A stretch of DNA of 64,000 bases. It comes from Incurvaria masculella (taxonomy: Eukaryota > Arthropoda > Insecta > Lepidoptera > Incurvariidae). A model generated the notes under the pieces. The model saw only the letters and a list, made by a program, of their open reading frames with translations, searched no databases and was not told the origin of the DNA. The stretch's first letter is position 1. Each line of letters begins with the position of its first letter. The position numbers were made by a program, and so were the translations under genes. The stretch lies in NCBI GenBank assembly GCA_946894095.1, contig OX335651.1:17010501-17074500 (forward strand). The letters are read 5' to 3'. This document shows, piece by piece, positions 9,047 through 19,739 of the stretch.

Positions 9047-9303
9047 GGAACTAAGTGCCAAGCCAGGACCTTCCTCTTATTGGACAGCTACATTGAAATT
9101 AATGGAAAAGACAATTTTCATTGCCGCTTCGACCGTAGTTCATTCAATGCGATGATACGAAACGTACGGTACCGAACGCGGCGGGACTAACCCTACCACC
9201 CAGTAAGTAAGCAAGGGACCTTCAGTTTAACGTGGAATCCGAACCACGAACGACGAAACCCTTTGTCGACTCTTACGACTTGCACGGGAAGAAATGCAGT
9301 GGG
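9047..9303 (-). mobile_element. HaSE-like SINE fragment, diverged
   Basis: Body words GGGAACTAAGTGCCAAGCCA, TTTTCATTGCCGCTTCGACC and GTTTAACGTGGAATCCGAAC occur in SINE order on the minus strand. It is followed by TACGACTTGCACGGGAAGAA (about 9277), a segment shared with SINE variants at 47646 and, inverted, at 45743. The 3' tail is missing and there is a small internal duplication near CGTACGGTACCG. Confidence 0.65.
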
Positions 9304-9366
9304 CCAAATTGTATTTTTTAAACGCGGGAACACACACAGCACTGGTGTACTTCAGCCGTTAAGGTC

Positions 9367-9727
9367 GGCCCGTAAGCATCAGAAAATTTCGCCTCCCATT
9401 ACAAACGAAGTTTACTAATAAATTGAACACTACTGTTCCAACTTACTTGAGATTTGGTATCTAATATAAAGCTATAAATATTTGTGTCTTTATGTCTTTA
9501 TTTTTTCGGTAAATGTATTCTGGGTCAAACTACAGAGAAAACAAAATTCTAATGAAGATTTTCTTTTTGCTTTCATTTCATTCGGTTGGGATTTTTCAAA
9601 AAAACAAAAGCATGCAGACACAGATATTTGTTACCTGATATTAGATATTAAATATCATATTAATTGGAATAGCGGTTTCCAAATGATTAGTAAACTACGT
9701 TAGTATGGGGAGCATAGCTTACGGGCC
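9367..9727. mobile_element. MITE with CCCATACAAACGTAG-type ends, copy 1
   Basis: The left end has GGCCCGTAAGCATC then CTCCCATTACAAACGAAG. The right end is the complement of GGCCCGTAAGC then CTCCCCATACTAACGTAG. The two ~50-bp ends are inverted repeats separated by an AT-rich interior. A related element is at 22549-23016 and a single end at 24960-25022. Confidence 0.6.
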
Positions 9728-10494
9728 GTTCTTAAGCTGTGGTCGTACCTATTGTTGTCATCGGCTGCGAGCCCACATCTATGAGACGAACGCCAAGATA
9801 TAAATTATTTTTTATTGCTCGTAATGTCGTCCGAATCACCAACACACGTACCGAACAGTTGACACGATTATCTTTTGTTTACTAAACGAGTGGCCCGGGC
9901 GAGCCTAGAGCATTCTTTAAATTTAGCAACCGAGTTGTTATTAGATAAATATAGGATAAGTGACCGTTTCAGTTAAAGACATATGAATAATATTATGATA
10001 ATGATAATAAGTGTTATGACAAACATTTACGTTTTGGGATGCTTAAAGAATTGGGTGAACCATCTAGGTATTTCTCTGAAAAACCGGACTAGGTAGGTGC
10101 CTGTGCCGAAAGACCAAAAATCCAAATCGAACTGACCTTCCGAAATCACGCTCAGCGGGGTCTCCATATGGAGACGGATTGGGGGACTCTTGCAGAGGAC
10201 AGGGCGCATTTGATACCTCGCCTGCTCTAGGCCTATGGAAGATTGCCGCCCCCTCATTCCTGTAAAGCACGAACAATTTACGTGAGGAACTAATGAACGA
10301 ACTAATCGTCTCAAAAGTGTAACGTCAACCGCAAAAGTGGCGATTGCGTCTCTGCGGCGAGTGCTCTGGATAAAGATTGAATGAAGATGAATAAATGGAT
10401 CCAAGTTCCACAGAACGACGTCCACGATAGTGCAGAAGACAGAACAGACTGACCTACCCTACAAACCATCTGTGGCTCCTAAAGACTCCAAGAT
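9728..10494. other. Unassigned, includes a long minus-strand open frame
   Basis: A 132-codon minus-strand frame (10425-10027) is the longest open frame outside the mariner copies. I recognise no domain in it, and two frames are open over the same stretch. Apart from the exon-like part at 10137-10259, nothing else is seen. Confidence 0.3.
10137..10259 (-). CDS. Weak candidate exon, unknown gene
   Basis: On the minus strand GTGCTTTACAG precedes a 123-nt stretch (41 codons, phase-neutral) that is followed by AAG/GTCAGT, a fair donor. Two frames remain open, so even the frame is unsure. It is GC-richer than its surroundings. No family is recognised, and chance is a real alternative. Confidence 0.15.
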
Positions 10495-10660
10495 TATTGT
10501 ATTGTATTGTTTATTCATCATCCATAGACAGTACACTGCACTCGGATTTGTCATATTTTAGCATTGCCCAGTTCAGCAAAACAAAACACAGCGAAGAAGA
10601 ACTGGAAAGAAACTCCGCTGTTTTTTTTTTCAACGACCACTTAGTCTAAGTTTACAAAAG
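10495..10660. repeat. Diverged dispersed repeat (TTGTTTATTCATC block)
   Basis: TATTGTTTATTCATC, CACTGCACTCGGATTTGTCA and CATTGCCCAGTTCAGCAA are matched in order at about 21440-21560. An AAACTCC(G)CTG-T-run segment follows. It may be the 3' end of an old LINE on the minus strand. I cannot assign it. Confidence 0.35.
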
Positions 10661-11811
10661 TGTTTGTCAATTATTTTAACAAAAACATAGGTAAAACACT
10701 AAATTCACATGAATACACAAAATTTACAATCCATGCCGTATGCAACAGTTCATGACAAATATCATTTTATTTGCAAAGACAATCCCCTCCAACTAATATG
10801 TTGCCAATTGGAGCAGGCCAGTCTCCACAAACAGCACCCGTTCACGAGCATCACGCCATGCACAGCCATTACCTCTTTCAACCATATTTTAGGGAAAGAG
10901 ATAACCCGAACCAAGCGTCACCGTAAGCAAGGACCTTTAAGCGATGCACTGCTCCAGTGGCAACACAACACTGTGAAACACTTGCACATTAGGTTTTAAT
11001 ACTATAAGTGTTGTCATAAACTACTACTGTCAGCTGATCACATAGTTACATATCCATACACCTACAGAAAATTAAGAGAATAATGGTTTGAGAGCAGCCC
11101 TATCAATAAAGTATACAATTACAAATCAAGTAAGTAATTACGGTGAGTTTGGGGTATCCAATTGTACTAAGTCCAAGGACGCTAAAATATTCTGGGGACT
11201 CCCTTCCGATATGTATGTAGCTACCATATTCTATCACCGGCCTACTCCGTGTCTTGGAAAAATATTTCTTGCACAATTTTGCATTAGACTGTAAAAAAAT
11301 AACTTTTTGGGATGCAAAAGACGATAAAAATGTTAAAATTGAATCAATTGCGAAAACTAATACAGTGAAAAGCAGATAACGTCAGCGAGAACGTCAGACA
11401 TTTGCGGTAAGTTCTCATCCTACTGAAACAAACGTTTAAAAAAATAAACCTTGTTCTCGTTAAGGCTGTGAGCTTTGCCATAAAAAACTGTTATTGGAAT
11501 CAATTTAGGAAAATGGTTTCTGAGGCAGATCTGGTTTATTTGTTTTCTCTTGATTATCATTAAATGTTAAGCTTCAACTCGATATAAATAAGTCAGCTTT
11601 GTAATGATATAACGGTGAATGAATGAGGAAGTGCCGAAAACATGTTTTTATGTTTGGAAAAAAGGTCTTAAAATGGTTCGAGTCACGTACACGTGGCCAG
11701 TTTATCGAGAACTTTGCCTTGTAACGCTTATTCGTTTCTTACCAAGCTATGGATTTCTTCGTTTGTAGCGGCAATGAAACACTGTGTTATTAGTTTTCTA
11801 TTCAGTTCTAT
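10661..11811. other. Unassigned
   Basis: Mostly AT-rich. Frames at 10709-10999 and 11088-11294 resemble no known protein. No repeat partner was noticed. Confidence 0.3.
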
Positions 11812-11905
11812 ATAGCTGTGCTTATAAAGGGAAGGTCCTAGCAGAGCACCTAAATCTTACGGTGTGTTAGGCTAATATTATGACTGTCGGTGTGTGCAGC
11901 AGAAT
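11812..11905 (+). mobile_element. HaSE-like SINE tail fragment
   Basis: AGCTGTGCTTATAAAGGGAA, GGTCCTAGCAGAGCACCTAA and GTGTGTTAGGCTAATATTAT follow SINE body order. The terminal CATCCATGTCC and poly(A) are missing. Confidence 0.6.
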
Positions 11906-12334
11906 AGTGCAATTTTATAAAGTTACGAAGGAACAGCGTAGACGAAAAAATGCAATCCACTTAAATTGTGCAATTTCAGCAGGTTCTTAACACTGCACTC
12001 AAGTTAAGCACCACAAACTGAGCACAATTACAGGGGCATGCAGACACGGCGAGACGTGCCTTAATAAGGGCGACTTCACACTACAGGCGCCGGCTCACGT
12101 CTTCGTCATCGCGGTGTAATAAAGCCTTATGGACGCTTATAACTGGAGGACGCCATTGCACCTCGCTAGTGATGTCATAGAGTGAGGTGAGACTTTTTCG
12201 AGATTTTTTATTATTATTTTTTTGATACATATATCTCATTGGCATTCAATCTTGAGTAGGAGTATAAAACCTGGGCTACTAGCGAGTCGCAGATCAGGGG
12301 CGCGTGACTGGCCTTTCATCCGATCCGATCGAGC
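11906..12334. other. Unassigned
   Basis: GC-richer between about 12030 and 12180. No recognisable gene or repeat partner. Confidence 0.3.
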
Positions 12335-12750
12335 CGTTCATCCACCACTTTTTTGGATAAGTGAATTTCGTTACGAATCCGAACTGTTCGATGATTCGGA
12401 ACCCATGTGAAACTTTAAGTCTCCTTGCACTACTAAGAATTTGGGTTAAGCCCTCCGGGGTTGATACCATCGGATTGGGTGATAAGATTTCGATCTTACG
12501 ACAATAAAAAACCGGCCGAGTGCAAGTCGGACTCGCACACGAAGGGTTCCGCACCATCGTACAAGATTTAACACAAAAAACATAAAGGGTACGGAACCCT
12601 AAAAATGACCCGTTATTTCTATACAGTTTAAAGTAGCCTTGCTCACAAAGGGAAAGCCCTGGCGTGGCACCCAATTCCTAATAATGCGGTGAGTTGGACT
12701 AATATCATGACACTGGGTGTGGCATTAGCCATCCATGTCCAGTTACAGAA
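12335..12750 (+). mobile_element. HaSE-like SINE, interrupted by an AGTGCGAG repeat
   Basis: Starts with the region after the tRNA-type head (GGATAAGTGAATTTCGTTAC, as at 60235) and continues through the body. It is broken at 12503-12604, then resumes TAGCCTTGCTCACAAAGGGA and ends CATCCATGTCCAGTTAC plus A-run. The insertion lies in the A-rich CAATAAAAA stretch of the body. Confidence 0.65.
12503..12604 (+). repeat. AGTGCGAG repeat, internally deleted
   Basis: Only the two ends are present: CCGGCCGAGTGCAAGTCGG to ATTTAACACAAAAAACAT, then directly AAGGGTACGGAACCCT. About 150-200 bp present in full copies is missing. The remaining inverted TACGGAACCC-type motifs make a compact ~100-bp unit nested in a SINE. 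Confidence 0.7.
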
Positions 12751-13676
12751 AAAACATAATCTTTTTACATCTACTGGAAAAGCAGAGTATCTCAATGTAT
12801 GATGGACGATACGAACAGGCTATCTACGAGGCAATCTATGTTCGTGGCATTCAACTGCAAACTATACGAAATTACTTCAAATTATTGTCATTTATTATTA
12901 AAAAAAAGTTAATATAACTTAAAGCTGTAATGAAAACTGGGATATAGTTATACTATTTCTATTAATTTACTTACATAATTTAATATCCGTTTTTTTTTTA
13001 AACTGAAGTATCTATAATTATTTAAAAAAATACCGTTAACGCATTTTATTAAGTTACTCATCGATAGTTTACAATCGGCACATCCCTCCGCGTCTCCCGT
13101 CCTCCGAAATATGTCCGTGGCATGCGGCATATGAATCTGTTGAGTCGGCGATTTGTATGCCGCGGCCGACGCGACAATCTCCACGTATTTAGCACTTCCC
13201 AGGAGACTCGCGCCGCGCTCGTCAACCGGCGGCAACCGCAGTGGGAGTCAACCGAATTTCCAGTCTGGAATATAACTTTTACTAGACCACGGGAACGAGA
13301 GTTTTCAGTCAAAAGTCACATTTTCTTCATGGTTTTGAGTGCACGAATTAATATTTTTTCAACTCCTAAGTATGAGTAAATTTTTTACTTTGTAGTTGAT
13401 CTCTCCTTTTTCTTATAATACCAATTTGCCTAGCCGATCACAAAATATTTGTTTCCGTCCATCCATAAATGTGCACCTTTCATAATTATTGTGGGTTAAA
13501 TGTATCGTTTATTCTCTACCTTTTCCTGCAATTATTGGTAACCACACCATGGCTAAAGTAGAGGAATAAGAATTTATAAAACTAGTTTGTTGAAATTAAT
13601 AGGTTCCAGAATATGTAGAAATAGAATAGAAATAGAGTACAATAACCCTGAAGCAAGGACACTTTATGAAAGAAAG
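12751..13676. other. Unassigned
   Basis: AT-rich with a GC-richer patch at 13070-13260. Short overlapping frames on both strands at 12948-13379 do not resemble known proteins. No repeat partner seen. Confidence 0.3.
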
Positions 13677-13683
13677 CTGTTAA

Positions 13684-13910
13684 GACGGTCGTGAAGTCGA
13701 TGCGGCTCAAAGATTTAAAAAAAATAAGAAAAGCTCTCTTTGTCCATTGGAAAAGGCGCAATATTGCACGCCGACTGCGAATAAAACTAGCGAAATCGTA
13801 TTTCGAGCGGTAAGAAATAGAATCCGACATTAAAAAAATCTAATAAAACATTTAGAGCATGTAAACAGTTATCGACTGTTATATGGGGAATTGATAGGGT
13901 AACGACCGTC
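13684..13910. mobile_element. TTAA-flanked MITE with GACGGTCGT ends
   Basis: TTAA at 13680-13683 and 13911-13914 flank ends that form a perfect 16-bp inverted repeat with CTG/CAG outside (CTGTTAAGACGGTCGT, 13677-13692 and 13902-13917). It is 227 bp long with no coding frame. There is only one copy in the window, so the mobile nature is inferred from structure. Confidence 0.5.
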
Positions 13911-13914
13911 TTAA

Positions 13915-15197
13915 CAGAAGCGTAGTGTGGCGACGTAATTGCTTAGTACGAAAAGGTAATCATTTCGATTATGAGGCGATGATTGGAAGACTGCAGCTGC
14001 GCAGAAACCTACGATCCTTCTCGCTGCTATGCTCGCAACTTGATGTTCTAAAATGAACGCAAAATCAAGATACGTCGGTACGGTACGGATTTATTTTCTT
14101 TAATCGTGTTCCCAACAATGGTTGGCGACGACTGCAGCCGTAACTACGCGTTTTCATCAAGCCGCTCCGTCCAGGTCCTTATGCTAATGCGAGCTGGCAA
14201 CGGTGACGTCACCCGCCCCACCTTGACGGCGCCTACCCTACCCTAACCTCGCCACACCCCCACCCCTCCTCGGGACCTTCACCAGCTTACTAGGAACTCG
14301 TCAATGAAAATGTACCCGATTGCAATTCATTCTAAGATTGTTATATTAAAAGCGGTTTTTACGTCACTTGCTTTTCGTTTTTTTTTCCAAATTAAAAATA
14401 CCCGCAGATAGATGTGTGTGTCCGCTAAGCCAGGTATGCTATGTTATAAAATGACGCGGCAATAATGGATTTTGTATACTTTAGTACCCGTATGCGCTAA
14501 ACTGTTAACCAAAATCACCACAGTAATAGCTGAGATTATCGGATCCGCTCGGGTCAATTTCGTTTTGGACAATATCCTGAGCGGGGCCCAGTAAAATACG
14601 CCCTCGGCCCCCGAGCCACCGCGTCGCATCGCCGCCGCGACTTCGTTTTCGCTTAGCGTTCTTTCTGACTATTTTCTTTTACGTGGCTGCTAAGGATCGT
14701 AGCGTGATGTTAAATACCATATAACCTTCCTCAAGTAAGGCTAGCAAATTCGAAAATTTTTTTAAACCCACCTTGTAATTCCAGAGATTAGGGCGTTTAA
14801 AGAAAAAAACAATCTCTTGAGACCAATTATATTAGTATAGATATAGGTAGACGGATTAACATTTATTAACGTTTGACGGAGCGAGACAGGAGTCAAGCCT
14901 GAAGCGTATGACAGGGTAAAGCGGGGTAATCCACCCTCGGCCGCCGCCCGTGGGCTGCCCTGCCCATGCCCAGCCACGTCGGGCCGCGACACAGTGATTA
15001 TGAAACAATCCAGGTAGCTTCCGGGAAGTGGCGGTGCGATTACGTTTGTTGGGCATTTCCATCACACAATCTCTGAATTAATTAAATAAGAAAAATAAGA
15101 CACATTATATTTCTGAGTTTATTTAGCACATTGGAATATATTTTGTAGGTTTTGTGTTGCATCCTAGGTTTCTTTGTTTCGTGCAAAAATATTTACA
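13915..15197. other. Unassigned, with two GC-rich blocks
   Basis: GC-rich blocks at about 14130-14290 (with CCTACCCTACCCTAACC, a telomere-like but irregular run) and 14880-15060. No coding sequence or repeat partner is recognised. A role as conserved non-coding DNA is possible but not testable here. Confidence 0.3.
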
Positions 15198-15757
15198 TCG
15201 AAAAACCGGCTAATTGCGAGTCGGACTAACACACGAAGGGTTTCGTACAAACATACAAAAACACGACTCTTTTATAGGTATGAGACCGTTTAATTTTTAA
15301 AATTATTTTTACTATTTCTTTTCATAGTGACTATAGTAGTGAACGTTTTAAGAGTTTATTATTTCCATTATTTAGATCTACCAAGACATGCCAAAAAATC
15401 AACTGTTTTGTGTATTTAATTTTATTTTTACTGTTTTTTTGGTTTTAGCGGCAATAGAAAAACACTCTCTGTAAAGATTTTAACTAAGATTTTAAATACA
15501 GCCCGCTGACGGACGGACGGACGAACGGACTGACATCGGAGGCATATTAATAGGGCCCCATTGGCACCCTTTGGGTCAGTCAGTCAGTCAGTCAGTTAGT
15601 CAGTGAGTCAGCGTGTTTGCGTCCACTGCTGGACATACGCTTCTCCAATTTTTCTCCAGTCCTCCCGGCTCTCAGCGGTACGGAACCACTGCTTTTCGCC
15701 GACGCACTTGATGTCGTCGTCCTACCTGGTGGTCTTTGGGTACGGAACCCATAAAAA
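15198..15757 (+). repeat. AGTGCGAG repeat, longer variant, with a LINE insertion
   Basis: Starts AAAACCGGCTAATTGCGAGT and ends TTTGGGTACGGAACCC. The GACGGACGGACGG tract lies at about 15510. The copy is interrupted at 15577-15733 by a LINE fragment flanked by a duplication of CTTTGGGT, and contains an extra ~100 bp in its first half compared with 29872-30157. Confidence 0.7.
15577..15733 (-). pseudogene. 5'-truncated LINE, 3' end of reverse transcriptase ORF
   Basis: Read on the minus strand the fragment encodes the last ~35 residues of a LINE ORF2-type protein, with residues DDDIKCVGEKQWFRT, then EDWRKIGEAYVQQW and a stop. EAYVQQW is a C-terminal signature I associate with RTE-like LINE proteins of moths. 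A codon that is Trp in relatives is TAG at the start of the fragment. After the stop comes a tail of TGAC repeats (+ strand (GTCA)n, 15577-15606). Flanking 8-bp duplications CTTTGGGT (15569-15576 and 15734-15741) mark target-primed insertion into the AGTGCGAG repeat. It is too short to be functional. The clade is inferred, the insertion structure is seen. Confidence 0.75.
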
Positions 15758-16424
15758 TTTCGGCAGCAGGACAATATATCCGACCAAATATTACCTGCTC
15801 GTTTGTCGACCTAATAAGCCTGTGTAGAAATTGCTCTATGTGATTGAACAATTTAGTTTGCTGTTTTAGGATCACATTGCTTTTACGTCGCCCTGACGTA
15901 ATCGCCCTACCGATGGCGCGGCGACACGACAGGGCCGCCCGACATGACAGCGGCAGGGGAGCGCGGGGGACTGGACCAAGATTAATTACTGCTCAATTCA
16001 GGACGACTTACCCCACTCTAACCTCACGTGCTCTCTCTAGGTACGTGTATTTACCGACACTGCTGCTGAGCACCTTCAATATTTTTATACTTTTCGAATC
16101 GGATTTATAATAAATCGATTTTTGGGGATTATACAAGTGTTTTGGGCAAAATGGGGATGTGTACCACGTATACAAACGTACGTTCAATAAGCTCAGTATT
16201 TTTTCAATGATGTACCAACCAAAGGCTTTACTGTAATCGACTACAGAAAAACGTTCATATTTAGGTATTTATTCTCCTTAAATATAATAGTCAGTCTATT
16301 AAAAATCAACACTTTCCTTTTGTTTGCCGTATAATATTATTTAACAGAACGCAATAATACAGCGTGCGTTATTATTCTCAAAATCAACGAGTTCCATTGC
16401 CAGCTAGCAAAAGTTAATTTTTCA
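15758..16424. other. Unassigned
   Basis: GC-richer around 15880-16040, then AT-rich. No feature recognised. Confidence 0.3.
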
Positions 16425-16600
16425 AAAATCTAATTATGCAGATTTACTTTGTATCAAAATCGGGCCCATCACTCCTTTCGGCGTTTTTCTTTTTTTCTCA
16501 TAGTTTTGGATTGGCCATGTCCAACTCGTTTTGTGTAAAGATGACAGGGTCGAAATGCCTTAACTGCACGTGCTTCAATCAAACACCCATTCGGAAAGTG
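16425..16600. repeat. Fragment of the repeat at 31050-31440
   Basis: TCAAAATCGGGCCCATCACTC and TCTCATAGTTTTGGATTGGCC parallel AAAAATCGGCCCAATGACTC and TCTTATAGTTTCGGATTTAGCC at 31355-31425. Short and diverged. Confidence 0.4.
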
Positions 16601-17187
16601 TCGACCAAAATTTTAATATGAAGCCATCCGACCGCGCCGGAGTCCACATTCCGCGCAGCCAGCGCGCCGCTCCCCCCCCCCCCCCTCCCCGCTCCCCCCG
16701 CCGCTGCAATATGCCGAACGAACCGGGATTTATCTCTCGCGACTGAAGAAAAGTGTGCTTTACGGCCATTTGATTACCGTCTGTGGCACTAAACCGACGC
16801 GAATACTCACTAGTAAAATGTTCCGTGCGTGGACAGCGGGGTTCGTACGAGTCGGTGATTGAATTTTAATGTAACAAAAATTTCATCGTGTTCAAATACA
16901 ACTTCAATATGGCTGTAATTAAACTTCAATATGGCTGTTCATTCGTCCCCATTTAGTCAGGAGGCATTGTATTCCTGGGAACTCTACTACACCCAGTAAT
17001 CAGCAGAGTTTTTGACAACAATTCTAATTGAAAATTAAATGCAATTTGCACACCTGATATTTTTTTAATAAGTTATTTCGTATTTATTTTCTTTGATCTT
17101 GAGTACATGTACTATGCCCACCAGAATTACTACTAGATCTGTCACAGCACTGACAGACAAAGACAACTCTAATGTTTTTATCAAGGG
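16601..17187. other. Unassigned, with poly-C and a small duplication
   Basis: A run of 14 C begins at 16672. ACTTCAATATGGCTGT occurs twice in direct order near 16902 and 16922. Nothing else is recognised. Confidence 0.35.
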
Positions 17188-17543
17188 GTTGTACCATACC
17201 TTCTGTCATGGTATTAGCCCAACACACCACATCGGAACTAGGTGCCATACCAGGACCTTCCTTATATTGCACGGCTACATTGAACTGGATGGAAAATACG
17301 GACAATTTTCATTGCCGCTTCGACCATCGTTCATCCAATGCGATGGTACCGACCCGGGCGGGAAAAACCCTACCACCTAGTAAGTAAGGGAGGGGATCTA
17401 CAGTTTAACGTGGAATCCGAACCACGGCCAGCCTCTCTCAACGGTCGAATGGTCACCCATCCAAGACCAGACCGGACCCAGCGTTGCTTAACTTCGAAGA
17501 GCGATCGCCGAAGTGTCGCGCCACTGGGCCATTGAGGCTGACA
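17188..17543 (-). mobile_element. HaSE3-like SINE, nearly complete, tail missing
   Basis: On the minus strand it starts CTGTCAGCCTCAATGGCCCA and carries the 5S-like TTCGAAGTTAAGCAACGCTGG and GGATGGGTGACCATTCG. It then has the full body up to TAATACCATGACAGAAGG. The CATCCATGTCC tail and poly(A) are absent. It is very similar to 7592-7978. Confidence 0.8.
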
Positions 17544-17548
17544 GAAGC

Positions 17549-17628
17549 CGTGCTCATAAAGGGAATGTCCAGGGAATAATTGCTTCGGCAATGCAGTGTG
17601 TTGTATTAGCCATCAATAAAACCATACA
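17549..17628 (+). mobile_element. HaSE-like SINE tail fragment
   Basis: AGCCGTGCTCATAAAGGGAA through ATTAGCCATCAATAAAACC, with the central part reduced. It abuts the head of the minus-strand SINE ending at 17543, giving two SINE pieces in opposite orientation. Confidence 0.55.
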
Positions 17629-17908
17629 AAATATGTTGTTTGAGTATTTAGAAGAGATAAGGTGTTGCCATTTCGTGTGTAGGGTGTGCCAGGCGCCCGC
17701 GACAGCGGCCGGCTGCCCGAGAAGCGGTAAAATGTAACACTTTGTAAAATTGATTTCTTAATATTCCCCTGTACCGGACGGACAGCGTGGAGTAGCGCTG
17801 AGGAAGCTACAAATTGAGATGTCAGCTAGTTCTCGCATATATTATCTTCATAAAGCGCTTGTCTTCTTTCTCTTACTCAAAATTGTTCGCCTTTAATGTT
17901 CCTGTTAC
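17629..17908. other. Unassigned
   Basis: No repeat partner or recognisable coding sequence. Confidence 0.3.
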
Positions 17909-18106
17909 TTTTTAGGGTTTCGTACCCAAAGGGTGCCAACGGAAACCTATTACTAAGCCTCCGCTGTCCGTCCATCAGCCCGTCCGTCCGTCCATCTGTC
18001 GGTAACAATAAATAGGTGAAAATTAAAGGGGAATTTTTGTGTTAAATCTTGTACGATGATACGGAACCCTTCGTGTGCGAGTCCGACTCGCACTTGGCTG
18101 GTTTTT
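17909..18106 (-). repeat. AGTGCGAG repeat, shortened
   Basis: On the + strand: TTTTTAGGGTTTCGTACCCA at the left, a CCGTCCGTCCGTCC tract, and GAGTCCGACTCGCACTTGG at the right. The AGCGGCAAAATAAATAC segment of full copies is deleted. Its right end joins the T-run of the next SINE. Confidence 0.75.
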
Positions 18107-18210
18107 TTTATGTAACTGAACATGGATGGCTAACGCAATACCCACATGATTAGCTTAACACACTCCAATGCCTAAGGAATTAGATGCCAGGCCAGGATCT
18201 TCCAGCACTT
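18107..18210 (-). mobile_element. HaSE-like SINE tail fragment
   Basis: TATGTAACTGAACATGGATGG through AATTAGATGCCAGGCCAGGA gives SINE tail order on the minus strand. The poly(A) end abuts the start of the AGTGCGAG repeat. Confidence 0.65.
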
Positions 18211-18289
18211 CTGTCGAAAAGACAGTAGGCAAAGAAAACAGTTAAATTTAAAAATAAATATTTGCTAGTTTTTTTTAACTACAGGATGC

Positions 18290-18540
18290 ATTTTTAAAGC
18301 GTGCCTTCATGAGCAAGTCTGAAACTGTAATAAAAAATAGGGAAAAACACCCAAAGGACTCACGATGTGGATTTTGAAAAAAACTGAAATAGGTTATTAG
18401 ATTTAAAAAAAAAAAACGGCCACAAATCGAACTCTGTATTATTGCACTTGCCAGTAGTGTCGCTTATGAGGATCACATTCTGTGAAGTGGTGAATCTGTG
18501 AAACAATTGCCATTTCACAGTGGCGACGGAAAACAACACA
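18290..18540 (-). mobile_element. Possible tRNA-headed SINE of a second family
   Basis: TGTATTATTGCACTTGCCAG, TAGTGTCGCTTATGAGGATC and CACATTCTGTGAAGTGGTGA match 31185-31250 in order. On the minus strand the nearby GAGTTCGATTT (here) and GGTCGATTCCCGG (31140s) resemble a Pol III B box. The A box is unclear. Confidence 0.4.
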
Positions 18541-18960
18541 AGAGACACCTTGTACGAGTATAGGAATGGACATAGGAAGTAATAAATCCACCTGAACTCT
18601 CGGCTGGACGGTCAACACGGTGGTGCAGGCATTTCCAATATTTGGTGAAGGCGGTAGCGCGGGCGGGGGAGGGGGGAGGTGCGGGGGCGCGGGAGGTAGC
18701 GTCGGGTCTAATTTTCGCGCCAACACGTTCGAAGGCCCTGCAGCTATGATTTCGGGCGCGCGCGTTGTTTGATTTCTCCATCGTCATTCACCTCCGGTAA
18801 GTAAGGTTGTCATAAAGATAATGAAGTGAGGTCACAGATTACTCATGTAATATGTGATCTGTCGGGACGTGTGCATAGATGAAATATTAAGGTCAACTTT
18901 TGGTGAAGTTCCTAGCATAATTTAGCATAAACATTCAATTTAGTGTTGTTATTCAGGATA
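18541..18960. other. Unassigned, GC-rich block ending at a strong donor-like site
   Basis: About 18640-18780 is GC-rich with many CG steps. It is followed by CACCTCCGGTAAGTAAGG near 18789-18806, an ideal splice-donor match on +. No translation is supported. It could be a non-coding first exon or chance. Confidence 0.25.
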
Positions 18961-19602
18961 TTTACAAAAAAAAATTAACAAAAAAATAACCGACTTCAAA
19001 GAAAAAGCACTAAAAAATAATTTCCATTTTTGTAGTTACGATTTCTGTTATTTTTTTAGTCGGCGTCAGCCGGGCACGCCCTGCGCCAATCAAGAGAACC
19101 TAACCTAACCTAACCTAACCTAACCTTGGCTGACACCGACTCAAAAAATAACAGAAATCGTAACTACAAAAATAGAAATTATTTTTTACTTTTTAGTGCT
19201 TTTTCTTTGAAGTCGGTTATTTTTTGTAAATTTTTTTACCCGACTGCGAAAGAAGGAGGGTTATTTATTTGTTTATTTTTAGTGAATCTGAAGTACACTT
19301 ACTAATTTGTACACGTCCTTTCCAATAAAAAAAAAATCACCGAAATCGGTTGGCGTTATATTTAGTTATTCGTCCATTTGTCGCGCACATCTTAATACAA
19401 ATTTAAGACTTTTATGATGTTCTCATGGATATCATTGTCAGAACTTAACCAAATTAAAATGGGACCACTTGGGAAGCACTAGCTATTATTTAAAAAAATA
19501 ATCATCAAAATCGGTTCACCCAGGCAAAAGTTATGAGGTAACAAACATAAAAAAAACATACAGACGAATTGATAACCTCCTCCTTTTTTGAAGTCGGTTA
19601 AA
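18961..19602 (-). mobile_element. Composite fold-back element with TTAGG core, copy 2
   Basis: This is the inverted counterpart of 2144-2815. Arms 18961-19070 and about 19129-19238 are near-perfect complements. The loop carries CCTAA units (19098-19126). The body at 19239-19602 ends GAAGTCGGTTAAAA. Word order and arm sequence agree with copy 1, which fixes the element as arm-loop-arm plus body, about 640-670 bp. Confidence 0.75.
19071..19128 (-). repeat. Interstitial TTAGG array in fold-back loop
   Basis: AACCTAACCTAACCTAACC units on + (TTAGG on -), preceded by GCGCCAATCAAGAG as in copy 1. Confidence 0.8.
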
Positions 19603-19627
19603 AGTAATAACAGATCGTACCTGGTTC

Positions 19628-19715
19628 GATAGCCGTGCTCACATAGGGAACGTCATAGCATGACACCAAATTCCTCCGGAATTGCGGTATCTTGGGCTAA
19701 CATATTTACGGCTGC
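19628..19715 (+). mobile_element. HaSE-like SINE tail fragment
   Basis: TAGCCGTGCTCACATAGGGAA, ATGACACCAAATTCC and TGCGGTATCTTGGGCTAACAT in SINE order. The tail is cut before CATCCATGTCC. Confidence 0.55.
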
Positions 19716-19739
19716 TCAATAGGTATTCGAATAGGAGAT

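Noticed and set aside
10027..10425. 132-codon minus-strand protein gene
   Set aside because: A second frame is open over the same bases and no domain is recognisable. Only a short exon-like part was kept at low confidence.
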